From the NCBI RefSeq assembly GCF_040954835.1, contig NC_090712.1:815284-879283 (forward strand): a stretch of DNA of 64,000 bases. Direction: 5' to 3'. This document shows, piece by piece, positions 55,346 through 64,000 of the stretch (positions are counted from its first letter, which is position 1; the number at the start of each line of letters is the position of its first letter). The translations under genes were made by a program, and so were the position numbers. The stretch is from Lepisosteus oculatus (lineage: Eukaryota; Chordata; Actinopteri; Semionotiformes; Lepisosteidae). The notes below the pieces were generated by a model. It did no database searches and was not told where the DNA came from. It saw only the letters and a list, made by a program, of their open reading frames with translations.

Positions 55346-56039
55346 CTGTGAAAAATTAATAAAATCTAATAGTAATAAAAACTATTATTATTTTATTATA
55401 TTTTAAGTGTACTTCTAACTGAAGTAAACTAGTAGCAAAACCATCAGAGGACCCTGATTCAGACAGGCGAACTGTTATTTGAATGAAGTCTTACGTCCCT
55501 AGAGTCCATGTATTGCAAAGCATCACTAAGAACTGGTTAATGTATTTAAAAAATCTTTTAGTTTTGAAACTGGTCTCATTCCCTAGTTCAGATATGCCTG
55601 TAGAGTATGCCTATCCTGGTCCATACAGTTTGGTTTTCAGACATTAAATCCGTACTAAATATCCAATGACAAGCCTCTTTCTGTAGACGTTCTACAGTGA
55701 GTCCAGACGGCTTCAGACCAGACACTTCCTTTAGAAGACTTGATTGAGGAAGTATGTGCTTTCAAAAACAATTTAATCTGATATACCTTTTTGTCAGGAC
55801 AAATAAATTCGTTTTCATAGAGACAAAGGTCAGGGCTCGTATAAGATATGGATTTTACTGGAAATTGGATGCAACAAAGGTCCTTCACGTGTTACTTAAT
55901 AAGAGTGAAATGGCGAATCTTTTTAATGGCAAGGCTTCGCAGTATTTAAATAAAGGCGAAGTGAGCTGTGCGAAACGCGGTATGACAGAAACGGCGCCCC
56001 GTAGAAAACTCGCCCATCGGGCTGTCTGTCTTTTCAAAT

Positions 56040-56446
56040 TGTGAGGTTCGCGCTCCGGCGCTTGTTCGCTGGCGGCTTCCGTAGCCCCTGCGAGAAGACC
56101 CCGGGGCGGCTCCGCTTTGATTGACGTAGGGAAAGAAAAAGACACAAGATCAGGTTACAAGATGGCGGACGGCAGTTCGAGCTAGAGAGAAACGGTGGAG
56201 AAACGTATTGTTTTTATGTGGGTGACGGGGAACTAACTGTTTTGTAGTCGTAGGCTTAGTAAAGAAAAGCTTTCTCATTAGCATGCCGAGCAGACTGTGT
56301 TGAAATTTACCGTGTTTTCTTCGTCGTATTAGGCACAGTGCGTCGCTGAACATGCGGGTTGAAACGGAAAGTTTACAGCCTGGGGTAAAGAAATAGATTT
56401 GTTTTCGTTTTTTTTCAAAAGCGTGGGGGTAAGAGCGGGAGAAATC
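56040..56446 (+). promoter_or_regulatory. PPP4R3B: PPP4R3B promoter and 5' leader with uORFs
   Basis: A CpG-rich segment before the start codon. ATTGACGTAGG near 56120 is a CRE-like half-site. ACAAGATGGCGGACGG at 56157-56172 matches the YY1 element AANATGGCGGC, which commonly marks transcription starts. Four short upstream ORFs precede the main ATG: 56162-56185, 56216-56236, 56283-56303 and 56352-56396, all closed before 56447. No TATA box is seen close by; TATTTAAATA at about 55943 is further upstream. Whether the leader is unspliced is not known. Confidence 0.6.
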
Positions 56447-63816
<7,370 letters not shown>

Positions 63817-64000
63817 GTAAGTAGGGATTTGTTGGCCTTTTCAAAGCCGGAATGTGTGAGCGGAAACTTCAAGACCCATTTTTGTGCCTGACCTTTTTTG
63901 GACCCTTTTCTGCTTAAAGTTCGTTTTTTGCTGCATTTTTTTTTAAATTACTGCTGATCCAGGTAAACTCTTAGCAGATATAGGTTTGTCATCTGTTTTT
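63817..64000 (+). other. PPP4R3B: Start of PPP4R3B intron 7
   Basis: A GTAAGT donor follows exon 7 at 63817. The intron is still open at the window edge. The human protein continues with DILLINV at this point. Confidence 0.8.

Larger units (their letters stand above)
53931..56039. other. Intergenic DNA, PNPT1 to PPP4R3B
   Basis: A/T-rich. It contains a LINE-like tail fragment (54640-54790) and a 5S-SINE fragment (55150-55345). A 153-codon open frame on the minus strand at 54145-54606 and others have no family resemblance. Confidence 0.5.

Overview
The window is vertebrate nuclear DNA from a ray-finned fish. It holds three genes on the + strand in the order EFEMP1 (fibulin-3, 3' part only), PNPT1 (mitochondrial polynucleotide phosphorylase, complete) and PPP4R3B (protein phosphatase 4 regulatory subunit 3B/SMEK2, 5' part only). 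The same three neighbours lie in the same relative order and orientation on human chromosome 2p16, so this is an ancient conserved block. The repeat content (5S-rRNA-headed SINEs, tRNA-derived fish SINEs, CR1/L2-like LINE tails, RTE-like LINE debris, a foldback repeat) and the one-copy gene set point to an actinopterygian. A non-teleost such as a gar is my guess, from memory of repeat types and not proven.

Layout. 1-9218: a very large G-rich minisatellite (units of 22, 27 and 32 bp) that runs off the left edge. 9.2-19.6 kb: non-coding DNA with two more minisatellites (45 bp and 33 bp units), SINEs and LINE remnants. I find none of the 5' exons of EFEMP1 here, so this stretch and probably the big array lie inside an EFEMP1 intron. 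19579-26577: the last seven coding exons of EFEMP1 (five calcium-binding EGF exons plus two exons of the fibulin C-terminal domain). 26.6-40.6 kb: 3' UTR and intergenic DNA, rich in repeats. 40652-52906: all 28 coding exons of PNPT1, encoding a predicted 795-residue protein. 52.9-56.4 kb: PNPT1 3' UTR, intergenic DNA and the PPP4R3B promoter and leader. 56447-63816: the first seven coding exons of PPP4R3B, which continues off the right edge.

The genes are not an operon and work separately: a secreted elastic-fibre glycoprotein, a mitochondrial 3'-5' RNA phosphorolysis enzyme, and a targeting subunit of the PP4 phosphatase. All exon borders below were placed by matching the translation to the remembered human protein and requiring AG/GT borders with conserved phase. 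They add up in frame throughout. The very long open frames in the first 9 kb are artefacts of a repeat whose consensus has no stop triplet in any of the six frames.

I see no clearly new biological system. The most interesting items are the giant 5-bp-quantised minisatellite, a SINE whose middle has expanded into its own minisatellite, a perfect 17-bp-arm palindrome abutting a SINE, a DR1 element next to a Kozak-perfect small ORF inside EFEMP1, paired CRE palindromes upstream of PNPT1, and a cluster of short uORFs before PPP4R3B.
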